Assembly (NCBI GenBank): GCA_963930655.1
Contig: OZ005603.1
Location: forward strand, 19,119,001 to 19,183,000
Direction: 5' to 3'
Length of the DNA: 64,000 nucleotides
Source: Myrica gale
Taxonomy: Eukaryota > Streptophyta > Magnoliopsida > Fagales > Myricaceae
This document shows positions 22,980 through 33,864 of this stretch, piece after piece (positions within the stretch are counted from its first letter, which is position 1; every line of letters begins with the position of its first letter). Under the pieces are notes generated by a model, which ran no database searches, was not told where the DNA came from, and saw only the letters and a list, made by a program, of their open reading frames with translations. The translations under genes and the position numbers were made by a program.

Positions 22980-22989
22980 AAAAAAAAAA
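22980..22989 (+). other. LINE poly-A tail
   Basis: Ten A residues follow an AATAAA-like GAATAAAGG at about 22960, within 50-60 bp of the ORF2 stop. This defines the LINE 3' end. Confidence 0.85.
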
Positions 22990-23001
22990 TCTTCTGATAT
23001 G

Positions 23002-23801
23002 CGGTTATTTGCAGTTATAGCTTGTAGTTATCTTTTGCACATTAGAATATTTTATTTCGGTGTAGTGGAGTCTTGCAATTAATGGTTTATTGTTTATAAA
23101 TATTAGTCATAAGTCATGTAAGGGCATCGAAGAACTTAATTTGTCTGCATTGGCTTGCTTCCAGCCAGAATGGAGCCTATGTAATATAATTCTACCAGTG
23201 TCAACGTGTTCTGTCTCTGATTGGGACCTTATCACTACATCACTATTATCACAAGCCTCAGCCATAATGGCATTCATTTCAGCAAAATGTCCATGTAACG
23301 TCTACACGTGTAGCTCTCCCCATAAATCTAGGAGTGATTGTTAGGATTTCGGTCATGTATAAATATTCCATCATTACCCGTAAATGAGATGAGGAAGAAA
23401 TCATTTAGACATTTATTTATTCTTGTTTTTATCAGCCCAAAAGACCCATAATTGAGCCTTTTCGCCGTCGGCGGAGAAAAGGTGATGCTCTTGCAACTGG
23501 GCATACGTCAAAGGCATAAACAAGCAGGGTTTTGAGAGTACTGAGTTCGTCTCCGGTTTATTATCACCTGGGGACCAAAAACCTATGGCTACTCATCCAC
23601 GGTTTCAATTGCTTGCACATGTTGATGATGGAAAGCCCTTGGAGATAGTGAAAAAGGTAAAAGATGAAATAAAGATGGTGTTTCAGACAAAATTTTGTTT
23701 CAAAACACACCGGTTGGTCTTTTATTTTCTTTTCATTCAATGGGAGCAATTTCATATATTTATGAAGGGTTGGCTCACGTGTTTCTCTCGTGTGACGGTG
23801 A
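23002..23801. other. Non-coding spacer between LINE and element A
   Basis: No recognisable gene. On the minus strand 23100-23320 stays open for about 70 codons (HFAEMNAIMAEACDNSD and similar) and could be a degenerate exon, but I do not recognise it. The frame at 23585-23980 runs into LTR A and is not a gene. Confidence 0.5.
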
Positions 23802-24474
23802 TGCAAATCATAGCAAAGCTTCAAAGATCTAGTTCAAGTCCAATTAGGGCCGGTTATGAGAGCACGAGCAAAGAAGTTCAAGGATGTACTCAACGGACTA
23901 ACTCAAGAGGCATGGGCTCAATTGAGCAAATGTGTGGAGGCCCATTGAACATGAACCACGTGAGCAACATCGACTTGTGACCATGATTCAAGTTCTAGAA
24001 GACTCTGATCTTTAGGCATCCAACATATTCCTTCATTTTATGGCTTTTCTCTTTTATGGGCGTGTATGGCTCCTTTAGCCGTCATTTTTGTTTCCTTTTA
24101 TATGACCCTAGGCGTCCAGCTTTTCATATTAGGCGAGTATGGATTTATTTCCTTACTCTTGTTTTGTTTTAGGCGTTAGCTTTTGTTTAGGCAAGCAATG
24201 AATTATTTGTTTATTTTTCTTGTTTGTTTTAGGCGAGTAAGGATTTCTTTCCTTACCAATTTTCGGCTTTAAGTAGTTTTATTATGTTAGGGTTTTTTCC
24301 TTGTAATGTTCAGCCCTTTCTATAGGCGCATAAGCAATGGAAAACGAAGCCATTGATTCTTCAGCATAGTTGTGAGGTTTATTCTCTTTGGTTCTTTGAA
24401 GAACTATTCAAACTTATTGAGATTTCCCGTGGCGTTCAACTCAACTTATCAAACTGAGTTTCCACCACCGTTTG
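23802..24474 (+). mobile_element. Element A 5' LTR
   Basis: Starts TGCAAATC and ends ...ACCGTTTG just before the primer site. It matches 48050-48718 along its length, including GGCGCATAAGCA near 24325 and the closing AACTCAACTTATCAAACTGA. The unusual ...TTTG end is shared by both copies. Confidence 0.85.
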
Positions 24475-24486
24475 TGGTATCAGAGC
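24475..24486 (+). promoter_or_regulatory. Element A primer binding site (initiator Met tRNA)
   Basis: TGGTATCAGAGC follows the 5' LTR directly. It complements the 3' end of plant initiator methionine tRNA. Confidence 0.9.
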
Positions 24487-25194
24487 TAGGTTCTAGTTCA
24501 GGTTTGCTTATCTTTTAAAATCTTTCGTTCCTTTGTTTCTTCTTTAGTCGTCCACTTCATTTATCCCTTTTTAGCCGAATTTCCTTCACCCCTTCTATTT
24601 CAAACTTTGGTTGTTCTAGTTCATGTCAACTTTGCTCTTGGTTTACATACCTTAGTTACTTTGAAAATCTTATTTAAAAGGTAATAGGTCCGAAGAATAA
24701 GAGAGAAAGAGAGAGAGAGAGAGAGACTCGAAGAAGAAGACATAAAGGAGTAAAAAAGTATGAATGACCCACAAAAAAATCGTTTGTTTCCATACCTTGG
24801 GGTTCTAATAAGTCCGACAATGACTTCACCCCAATGCAGGTATTTTTTTATCGTGAAAAATTTCACTATTCTGTGCTTCCAAAATTCCAAACCGTCATAT
24901 TCCTTCGAATCCTAATATGAAAATTTCCATATTTCTTGTTTTCAAATATGAAATTCCTTGATGAGTTCTTGGTGAATTGTTGCTGGAAATTTTGAATATT
25001 GTTTGTGTAGTTTCAAAAGAACTGCAAGAGAATTATGAAGTGGAAAAAGGCAAGAGTGATGAGAATATCAGAGGGTAAAAGCCATATATTTTTTAGTAAA
25101 ACACGACCGAAGAGTGATCCATATTCTTGAGTGCAAACACATAAGGGAGAGATTTGTGAGGTCCTTTTTTTTGTTTCTAACCTTGTTTTGCAAC
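24487..25194 (+). other. Element A leader; gag absent
   Basis: About 700 bp from primer site to protease, with a (GA)n run at 24704-24726 and no gag-like frame. Gag and the N-terminal protease half appear deleted. Confidence 0.6.
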
Positions 25195-25715
25195 AATCAT
25201 GTCCCGATGCAAGCGGGACACTTATTGCTAGGGCGTCCATTGCAGTTCGATAGACAAGTGAAGCATGATGGCTTTACAAACAAGTACTCTTTTGTACTTA
25301 ATCAACGATCAATCACTCTTGTACCATTGACCACCGCATCAAGTATACGAGGATCAAGTGAGATTGTGAAAGGAGAGTAATCAAAAGAAAGAGAGTGAGC
25401 ATAAGAAAAAGAGTGAAAATCATAAAGAGGCCGGGAGAAATGAGAGAGAAAAAAAAGAATCAAAGTTCGGCCCTTGAAAGAAAATCAGAGAGAAAAGAAA
25501 AGAAAAGTGAGTGAGATAAAGCAAGCAATGCTTTCAAATCAGCTGATAATTGTACTTTTGTACAAAGAGTCATTTTTAAACACTAACAAACTTGACTTTG
25601 CTTTGCCTAGTTCTATTGTTTCTCTTTTGTAGGAGTACGAGGATGTCTTCCCCGAGGAAACACCACATGGGGGTTACCTCCAATCCAAGGGATTGAACCT
25701 CAAATTGACATCACA
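25195..25715 (+). pseudogene. Element A protease end and start of RT
   Basis: The frame at 25204-25380 gives MQAGHLLLGRPLQFDRQ and HDGFTNKYSFVLNQRSI, the C-terminal half of a gypsy protease including the second conserved hydrophobic-Gly-Arg block. After a spacer, 25630-25711 gives EYEDVFPEETPHG and, after a one-base shift, the LPPI-x-GIE-x-QID block that normally opens RT. The sequence then changes abruptly to element B. The rest of the RT fingers and palm, with the catalytic YxDD, is not in the window. Confidence 0.82.
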
Positions 25716-26315
25716 AGAGTGACAAGCCTTAGGATTAGTGTCCAGTAAAGGACCCTAGCATGCTTCAAAAGCCATGGGAATGGCAGTTTTCACGCTTAGG
25801 ACTGTTAATTAAAAGCTATTCTTTAGCTCCCAATGCTTAGGTAACTGTTTCCACCCGAACACTTGAGTTCATCGACTCCAGCCTATCATCACAATCATCT
25901 GCACAACTTTCCTTTTTTTCGGTTTCCTTCTTTCATTCTTTCTTTTTTTCTTTTTTTTCGACAGTGGTTAAGCAGCTCTACCGCTTATCTGCTTCTCAAA
26001 ATCTCACTCACCCAAATGTCAAAAGCAATCCCGAGTATGTGCTCAAAATTGAACTGACCAAATTGTCTAAGTGAAGTGTGCTAGAGTGAGATGCAAAAAT
26101 GTCATGCAGGTTCATTCTCAATTCAAAATCTTAATTCACGTAAGGCATATTGTATGAGTCCAAACAAGTAATATCAGTTGAATAGTAGCTCCTAACATGT
26201 TCCTATATCAAATGCCTTTCACAAACCTACTAAGAGTCATACAAAAGAGTGAATTGAGGAATGTTCAAATAAGCATAGTCATGTAAAATCAGTTCAACAT
26301 GTGAGTTTGATGGAA

Positions 26316-26355
26316 CTCGCTCCCCCCAACTGAATGAAACATTGTCCTCAATGTG
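26316..26355 (-). other. Element B purine tract downstream of integrase
   Basis: On the minus strand CATTGAGGACAATG is followed by TTGGGGGGAG. This block is typical just downstream of pol in Athila-type elements and may serve as a polypurine tract. About 600 bp of further internal sequence (25716-26315) without ORFs lies beyond it. Confidence 0.6.
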
Positions 26356-26421
26356 AAAGCATAAAGGGAAATAGAAAAGATGAACACAGAGAGCAGCAAA
26401 CCAATAGAAAACAACAGAAAA

Positions 26422-27700
26422 TCACAGCCAACAAGTGCAATAGAAAAAGAAAAAAGGATGCAAATAATAAATAAAACGAAAAAGAAAAAAAAACAAGAAA
26501 AGGGAAAGGTCAGAGCACTCCCCTGGGTCTTGCACAAGCAAGATTTCTTCATTTGGCTCGAAGGGATTCATAAATGGCTTGAGACGTTGTCCATTGACTG
26601 TGAAGTTATTTCCATTTTTTGGATCGACAATGTCTACCGTACCATGAGAATGGACCTCTTTAATGATGTACGGGCCACCCCATCGGGACTTCAGCTTCCC
26701 AGGAAAAAGATGTAGTAGGGAATTATAAAGAAGCACTCGCTAATTAGGGAGAAACTGTTTGTCTTTAATTTTCTTGTCATGTAGTGACTTCAGCCGCTCC
26801 TTTGCCAAGCGGGCATTGTCAGAGGCTTCCCTCCTTGCTTCATCGAGCTCAGAAATCTGTAACTTTCTTAAATCTTTGGCAGCATCAAGTGAAAAGTTAA
26901 TCTGTTTTATAGCCCATAAAGCACAATGTTAAATTTCAACAGGTAGATGTCAAGCCTTACCATAAACTAATCTATAAGGGGACATCCCTAAATTAGTTTT
27001 GAATGCGATCCTATAGGCTCAGAGAGGATCAACCAATTTTTCGGACCAATCCTTTCGAGTAGGGCGGACCGTTTTCTCAAGTATGAGCTTGATCTCTCTA
27101 TTGGCCAACTCAGCTTGACCATTAGTTTGGGGGTGATATGGAGTAGAGACCTTGTGAGTCACCCCATATTTTTGCATGAGTTTTTCAAAAGGTTTATTGC
27201 AAAAATGCGAACCTCCATCACTAATGATATCTTTAGGCATGCCAAAACATGCAAACAACTCTTTTAGAAAACAAATGACAACCTTATGATCATTTTTCCT
27301 ACAAGGTATGACTTCCACCCATTTTGACACATAATCTACAACAATTAAAATGTAGGAGTTCCCAAATGAATTTGGGAAGGGTCCCATAAAATCAATTCCC
27401 CAACAATAAAAAATTTCAAGAGTTAAAATAGGGTAAAGAGGCATTTCATTTATTGCTGTAATTTTTTCAATTTTCTGACAAGGCTCAGAGGCCTTGCAAA
27501 AAGATTCAACATATTTAAACATAGTAGGCTAGTAGAGTCCACTTTGCAGAATTTTTGAAACTGTTTTATTTGCGGCAAAGTGGCCTCCACATGCTCCACT
27601 ATGGCAAAAATGCATCACAGAGATAAACTCATCATTAGGCACACATCGATGTACCAATTGATCAGCACAATTTTTAAACAAATAAGGGTTGTCGAAATAA
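26422..27700 (-). pseudogene. Element B integrase
   Basis: The core frame 27019-27522 shows all three acidic positions: D in GIDFMGPFPNSFGN, D in IISDGGSHFCN and E in NGQAELANREI. Downstream, 26422-26736 gives the C-terminal domain: LLYNSLLHLFPGKLKSRW, GPYIIKEV and VNGQRLKPF. Stops near 27530 and between 26740 and 27015 interrupt it. Integrase joins element DNA to the genome; this copy is broken. Upstream it continues toward RNase H through a zinc-finger region that is poorly preserved. Confidence 0.87.
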
Positions 27701-27724
27701 TAGTGTCGTACCTATGCGAGAAAC

Positions 27725-28366
27725 TTACGCTTGTCCTGAGCTGCCCAAGGCTCTGGCATCTGGTCCGTGACAAGGTAATTTACAATATCTGCAAACCAAG
27801 GAGCGTGTGACACTGCAAAAAAGATGCTCATCAGGAAAATCAACATTTAAGGGAGGAAGAGATGAAGATACATCAGATAGCTGCAAGCGAGAAAGATGAT
27901 CAGCTACAACATTTTCAACTCCCTTTTTATCTTGAATGATAATGTTGAACTCTTGAAGAAGAAGAATCCATCGGATCAATCTAGGCTTAGTGTCCTTCTT
28001 GGCCAACAAATACTTCAAAGCAGAGTGGTCAGTAAAGATAATAACAGGCGAGCCAATAATATAAGAACAAAATTTATCTAAAGCAAACACTACAGCTAAC
28101 AACTCTTTCTCGGTGGTATAGTTTCTCTGAGCATCATTTAAAATATGAGCTGCATAATAAATGACAGTAGGCTTGTTATCCACTCTTTGGCCGAGAACGA
28201 CACTAAGAGCGAAATCACTAGCATTGGTCATAATTTCAAAAGGCAAGTCCCACCGAGGTGCTTGCATAATGGGTGCAACTGTCAAGTGTTTCTTCAAGGT
28301 CTCAAAGGCATGTTGACACTCATCAGTCCACAAGAAAGTAGTATCATTTTGCAATAAAGTAAACAA
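27725..28366 (-). pseudogene. Element B RNase H
   Basis: A 213-codon frame holding a complete gypsy RNase [19 protein letters not shown] (first acidic residue altered from the usual D, here N in TNAS), [30 protein letters not shown] and VVADHLSRL. It degrades the RNA strand during reverse transcription. The frame is long but the neighbouring domains are interrupted. Confidence 0.87.
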
Positions 28367-28369
28367 TGG

Positions 28370-29369
28370 TTAAGAAATACTACTAAATCCTTGAATGAAA
28401 CGCCTATAAAAGCCAGCATGGCCAAGAAAAGACCGGATATCCCTCACTGTCCTCGGGACAGGTAACTGAGAAATTAGCTCTATCTTGGCTCTGTCAACCT
28501 CTATACCATGCTCAGAAACTAGATGATCAAGTACCAAGCCACTACTCACCATAAACTGACATTTCTCCCAATTCAACAACAAATTCTTCTCTTCACATCT
28601 TTTCAAGACAACAGTTAAATTTTCAAACAAACATCAAAAGATTTACCAAACACAGAAAAATCATCCATAAAATCTTCACACATATCATCTAGCATGTCAG
28701 AAAAGATGCTCATCATACAGCGCTGAAAAGTAGGAGGTGCATTACATTAACCAAATGACATTCTACGAAAAACAAAAGTACCAAATGGACAAGTGAAGGC
28801 GGTCTTCTCTTGATCCTCTGGTGCTATGGCAATTTGATAGTATCCTGAAAAGCCAGCAAGAAAACAATAAAAAGCACTATCAGCTAGTTTTTCGAATATC
28901 TGATCCCGGAAAGGTAATGGGAAATGATCTTTTCGACTAACAAAATTCAACTTAAAGTAGTCGATACACATTCTCTAATCCGTTACCTACTAGAAGGGAT
29001 CAACTCTCCACTAGCATTTGCAATAACAGTTAAACTAGATTTTTTAGGAATTACCTGTGTTGGGCTTACCCATTTGCTGTCTGAGATAGGATAAATGATG
29101 CCCACAGCTAATAATTTCAGCACCTCTTTCATGGTGGGATTTAATAATCTCCACTATGTATCACGAACTGGTCTCGCATCTCCCTCTAGAAAAATGTTAT
29201 GTGTACAAATTGAAGGGTCAATACCTTTGATGTCTGCAATGGTCCAGCCTATCGCTCCCCGATGCTTTCTCAATACTCGCAATAAATCGACTTCCTGTTT
29301 CACAGTAAGTTGAGAAGAAATGACCACCGAAAATGTGTCTTCAGCTGGACCCAGAAAAACGTACTTCAA
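28370..29369 (-). pseudogene. Element B reverse transcriptase
   Basis: Minus-strand pieces in order: MKYVFLGPAEDTFSVVIS near 29360, RKHRGAIGWTIADIKGI, CIDYFKLNFVSRKDHFPLPF, AFYCFLAGFSGYYQIAIAP, FGTFVFRRMSFG, then the catalytic box FMDD at 28660-28671, and the thumb SFLGHAGFYRRFI. Stops lie near 28970, 28745 and 28630. FMDD rather than YVDD is the usual form in the Athila/Tat branch. Confidence 0.87.
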
Positions 29370-30641
29370 TTCCTCATGACTTCCGGTAAGTCAAGAGCTT
29401 CAACTCCAATGTAGAGACTTCTTCTTCTGATGACTTCATGACTTCCGGTAAGTCAAGAGTTTCAAAGACTGGCTTTCGCCAACAACTCGTGTAACTCTCT
29501 TCTAATAATTCAGGGGAACCATCTGTGTCTAAGAACTGCCCCTCTGATTCTCTCAACTCTCTTGACGAAGGTACTGTCTCATCAAAAGCTTATATTGCTC
29601 CGGAGAATCATTCTCAAATGCATTCTTAGAATCAAGTACTGATAACAGCTCTAAAATATCAAAGTCATCTATCAAATCAACTGCTTGTACCTCTGAGTTG
29701 TCACATCCACTCAGCATCTTGCAGGCGTTGAACACGTTCATCTCCAATGTCATATTCTCGAATGTGAGCTTTAGTACTCCACTTCGACAATTAATCAATG
29801 CATTGGAGGTAGCAAGGAATGGACATCCAAGAATGACAGGTGCCTGGTTGATAGTGGAAACTTGTTGCTACATATCCATAACTACAAAATCCACTGGGTA
29901 GTAAAATTTGTCTACCTGAACCAAAACATCTTCAATTATACCCCGTGGCACCTTGACTGATCTGTCAGCCAACTGTAGCATGATAGAGGTCTTTTTTAGC
30001 TCACCCAATCCCAACTACTCATATATTTAGAATGGTAGCAAATTCACACTGCTACCCAAATCAAGTAAAGCTCTCCCAATGCGTGATTCACCGATCATAA
30101 CGGAAATAGTAGGAGTACCGGGATCTCTAGACTTCTGAGGGATCTTGCTCAATATCAATGTGCTGACTTGCTCTGACAAGAAAACTTTCTTCTTTACATT
30201 CAGCTTCCTCTTCACTGTGCACAAATCCTTTAGAAATTTTGCATACGAAGGAACTTGTTGTATAGCATCTAACAGCAGAATATTAATCTTCACTTGCTTG
30301 AAGATTTCTTGAATCTCAGTATGGTCTTTGTTCTTTTGGCCAACTGCCAATATATGAGGATAAGGAACCAGAGGTCGGTATTCCTTAATAGTCTTGGCCT
30401 CTACACTGACCGGCTTCTGCAATTATGGGCTCACTTCCTCTAATTTTTCTTCGGCTTCATCAATTTCAGTTGTAACCTCAGGTGTTGGGACAATTGTTTG
30501 TTTATCGATGGATATCTCAGGTCGGGGAACTTCCTTTCCACTTTTTAAAGTAATAACGACCTTCACTGTCTCAAGGGAATCCCTGAGACATTATGTACTT
30601 GTTATTCTTGTTGCCGGTATACTTGAGGATTGGGCTGAGGT
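29370..30641 (-). pseudogene. Element B protease and linker
   Basis: 30027-30422 contains the protease region, with DLGSSVNLLPF (the active-site Asp) at its end; KVPRGIIEDVLVQVDKFYY and APVILGCPFLATSNALINC follow after stops near 30020 and 29870. The linker to RT runs on to 29374. Upstream, in 30427-30641, VVITLKSGKE and related residues connect to the gag tail at 33716-33864 once the inserted LTR F is set aside. Confidence 0.82.
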
Positions 30642-33600
30642 TGTGAGACCCCAACTTTTCATGTGCTCTGATTATTGCGGAAGAGTATTTGGGTATTTAG
30701 TGAAATAATTGGAGGATCATAATTGGGGTGTTGAAATAGGAAGATTTTTAGCACCCTGTTTTTAGGTAACATTGCTGTGAGATCCCGACCTTACCTTATT
30801 GATGTCGTTTATGATTCCCTCAATATGTACGTATGATTAAATGAGTGATTGTTGGTGTAAGTGTCGACACATTGGAGCATAGTGTCGACACATTAGACTA
30901 ACACCCGAAAGTTTACCTTTTCTGGAGCCCAAAGTGAATTTTGACTAAGTGTTGTAAGTGTCGACACCTTGGGTCAAAGTGTCGACACATTAGACCGATA
31001 CCCGAGAGTTCGCCTTTTTCCAGAACTCCCGTGGATTTTTACCAAGTGATGGAAGTGTCGACACCTTGAGTGATGGTGTCGACACATCTAACTGAAACCC
31101 GAGAGTTTACATTTTTTTCCCACTTTGGTCAAGTGTTGGAAGTGTCGACACCTTGAGTGATGGTGTCGACACATCCTACTAAATGTGTTGCAAGTGTCGA
31201 CACCTTTAGTGATGGTGTCGACACATATAACTAAATCCCTAGAAAATACGTGAGGTGGAATTCATGTGAAAAAGGGGGAAATAAGGGAGGGCAGCCTTGT
31301 CTTTTCCCCAAGCCCTTTACGTATAAGGCAACCCCCCCCTTTCCCACAAGTCATTTTGCCCTAGCTCCCCACCGAAGAAGAGAAGAAAAGAAAAGAAAGA
31401 AAGAAGAAGGAGAAAAGAAGAAGAAGAAGAAAGGAAGAAGAGAAAGAAAGAGAGAGAGAAGAAGGTGAGTGCTTATGGCCGGCCAAGCCATACCCATTTT
31501 CACCTATGTTCTCTTTTTCTTTTGAATGGTTGATGGTTGTGTGTTGTTAGATTTCTCCTTGAGATTCATGTGTTTTCTTTGAAGAAAATGTAGATCTAGT
31601 GAGTTTTAGAGAGTTGTATGGATTGTGCAAAAAGCCATGGAGAGTGTGGTTAGATTTGGGAATTTATAAACCCAAGAGAAACCAACTTGCATACTAGGTG
31701 TTTGATAAAAGACCAAAGGGAGTGAAATAGATGCAATAACCTTTGTTCTAGTGATGAAATCATTGTTTTTGGTTGGAAGTTTTGAGTTGTATGTGTAAAG
31801 TCTACGTCTTGTATATGAGGTTATATGAGGAGGGCACTTGGGGCAAATTTCGTGGGCGTTGGATGATTTTGTACGATGAAGTATGTGTATGACAAAGTAT
31901 GAGATATTGAACGAGGAATAAGTATGAGATATTGAATGAGGAATAAGGACGATTTTGTATGATGAAGCGTGAGTAATTGATTGATTACTCTATACGTCTA
32001 GTAAACCTATGAATAACAATGGTATGATCCAATTGTAGGTAAAGGGGCATTCAACCCACAAGCAAGCAAAGTAAGAGGAGCTTACGTTTGTAAGTGAAAA
32101 TAGTAAGTAGCAACTTACGCTTTACAAAACTGGAATGATACACATCATGTTTTTATGAATAAGCATAACATGTTTATAACCACGCATGATAAGTTGATTA
32201 CTCATCATCAAGCATGACATGAGCACGTCATGAGCAATTGCATTTGCATTTATTTTTCTCATAAGAAAGAAGGAGAAATTTTATGCAAATGAAAGTACCA
32301 TTTTTATGCTACTTTACGTTAAGTTTCAAGTAAGTTAATGAACCCAAGTCGGTCGGTACCGTACCAAGTCAAGAAGGTGCATCCATACCGAAGGACGTTT
32401 ACGTGAAGGATGGATGTCACCTAGGACACCCATACCGAAGGATGCTTGCAAGAAGGATGGGTAGTCCGGGAGGTATGTGCAATCACACTGAAGGATGCTT
32501 GCAAGAAGGTGTGAACCTCCAAGAGTCGTGTCTAGCCACTGAAGGACATTGAGAAGGTGTGCTAGTTCGACCATATGTAAGGTCCCCAAGGGAAATAGGG
32601 GACAGTTCCAACGGGAACGCACAACCCTGATGCCAGGGGTAAATGGAGCTCAAGTAGCCCATAGGATAAGAATGGAAAAGATTTTCCAAAAGAAAGAGCT
32701 TTATAAGTATAAGAGATGTTTTCAAGAGCAAGTGCATGTGCATATGCAATCATGAGGCATACACGTGCATCACGATTCATGATCATGCTTGAATTACATA
32801 TGTATACATGATAAGTTCAAGTTATGATTATTTCAAGTTAAAGCTCGTGATATTTCAAGTTGTACTTGAATTACATTATGTTCAAGTTTGTAATTATTTC
32901 AAGTTTAAGCGCATGCTTATGATTTTAAGTCAAGTGCATGCTTATGATTTTTAAGTTCATTATGATATCGAGTTCATGACGATTTCAAGTTTAAAAGCAA
33001 GTGTACGATTTCAAGTTTAAAAGCAAGTGTACGATTTCAAGTTCATATTTCCAAACCATGATTTCAAGTTCATGTTTTAATTATAATTCCTTACTGAGTC
33101 TTTCGACTCACAGATGTTTTAAATTGTATCATTCCAGATAACAATTCAGGTGGGAAAATCTAGAAGAGGGACCGATGGGAACGTCCTCATCCCTCTTTGT
33201 TATTCATTAAAGGTTAGATGAAATTTTGAAGAGTCATCATGAGCCTCCGTCGTGTGGTGGTCATGGGTTATTCGGACTATTAGAGTTCAAGGTTTTTGAT
33301 GTCTAGTATCTTAGTCGTGGTTATCAGAATCAGAAGTTGAAGAGTTCATAGGAAGTACTATCAGGCATCCTGTGAATGTCTATGTTATGTGTATAAGGAT
33401 TCAAGATGTATTACTTATATGTTATGAGTAGGTCCTTATAAAGGTTTTGTTGGAATCCCTTAGGACTTGTACTTCAGTCATGCAGACATGACATGTAATT
33501 TAGATGCTTTCACTATTGCCGTTGTAGTCAATTGTGTAAGTTGAAGTTTATGTAAATCTCTTTGGCCCACCTCTCTCAGTTGTAGGTGTTTTATGTATTT

Positions 33601-33710
33601 GTATAAAAAAAAAAATCCGCTGCATGATTAAGAGAAACGCTGGAACATTCATTGAGTGGATGTTCGCGGCTGTCATTAACCCCCTTCGGGCTAGCGTTCG
33701 GGGCGTGACA
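30642..33710 (+). mobile_element. Solo LTR F, TSD GAGGT
   Basis: Begins TGTGAGACCCCAAC, ends GGGGCGTGACA and is flanked by GAGGT on both sides (30637-30641 and 33711-33715), so its 3069 bp limits are exact. It belongs to the D/C/E family. It contains a palindrome-pair array (30861-31224), a GA-rich run (31375-31470) and the family-typical 3' block (ACTGAGTCTTTCGACTCA near 33095, ATCATTCCAG). A second start-like TGTGAGATCCCGACC occurs at about 30777. It interrupts element B between gag and protease. Confidence 0.93.
30861..31224. repeat. Five pairs of GTGTCGACAC palindromes, 21 bp spacing
   Basis: Perfect 10 bp palindromes start at 30861/30882, 30958/30979, 31055/31076, 31142/31163 and 31194/31215. 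Within every pair the start-to-start distance is exactly 21 bp, with an 11 bp spacer (for example CTTGAGTGATG). Between pairs the distance is variable: 97, 97, 87 and 52 bp. A CCCGAG-type tail follows three of the pairs. Confidence 0.97.
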
Positions 33711-33715
33711 GAGGT

Positions 33716-33864
33716 TGTGCTGGAAATTTTCCTTTCTCTAGGGTACTCAATGTCGTGCTCATCTTATTAATGGTGCCCCGCAATTCATTTATGGCTTGAG
33801 TATTCTGACTGTTAGTTGTGGCCTGAATCTGCAAGAATTGCTGAAGTGTATTAGTCATCTGTGC
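33716..33864 (-). pseudogene. Element B gag C-terminal fragment
   Basis: Reads MTNTLQQFLQIQATTNSQN, AINELRGTINKMSTTLS and EKGKFPAQP on the minus strand. It is the Gln/Thr-rich tail of gag, cut off from the body by LTR G on one side and from protease by LTR F on the other. Confidence 0.78.

Larger units (their letters stand above)
16909..22989 (+). mobile_element. LINE, near full length, decayed
   Basis: Contains ORF1 (DUF4283-type), endonuclease, reverse transcriptase, a zinc-binding connection domain and a C-terminal RNase H-like domain, ending in an A10 tail at 22980-22989. A likely TSD is ATCTTCAGATGTG (16896-16908) against ATCTTCTGATATG (22989-23001), 11 of 13 identical, which puts the 5' end near 16909. 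Many stops and frameshifts show it is old. Confidence 0.85.

Noticed and set aside
23585-23980. 131-codon frame crossing into LTR A
   Set aside because: It runs across the LTR border, and the second half is LTR sequence also present at 48050-48718.
30861-31224. CRISPR-like array
   Set aside because: The repeated unit is a 10 bp palindrome, the spacers within pairs are similar to each other and the distances between pairs vary; the context is a plant LTR.
31250-31468. 72-codon Lys/Glu/Arg-rich frame in LTR F
   Set aside because: Follows a GA-rich microsatellite and has no conserved start.
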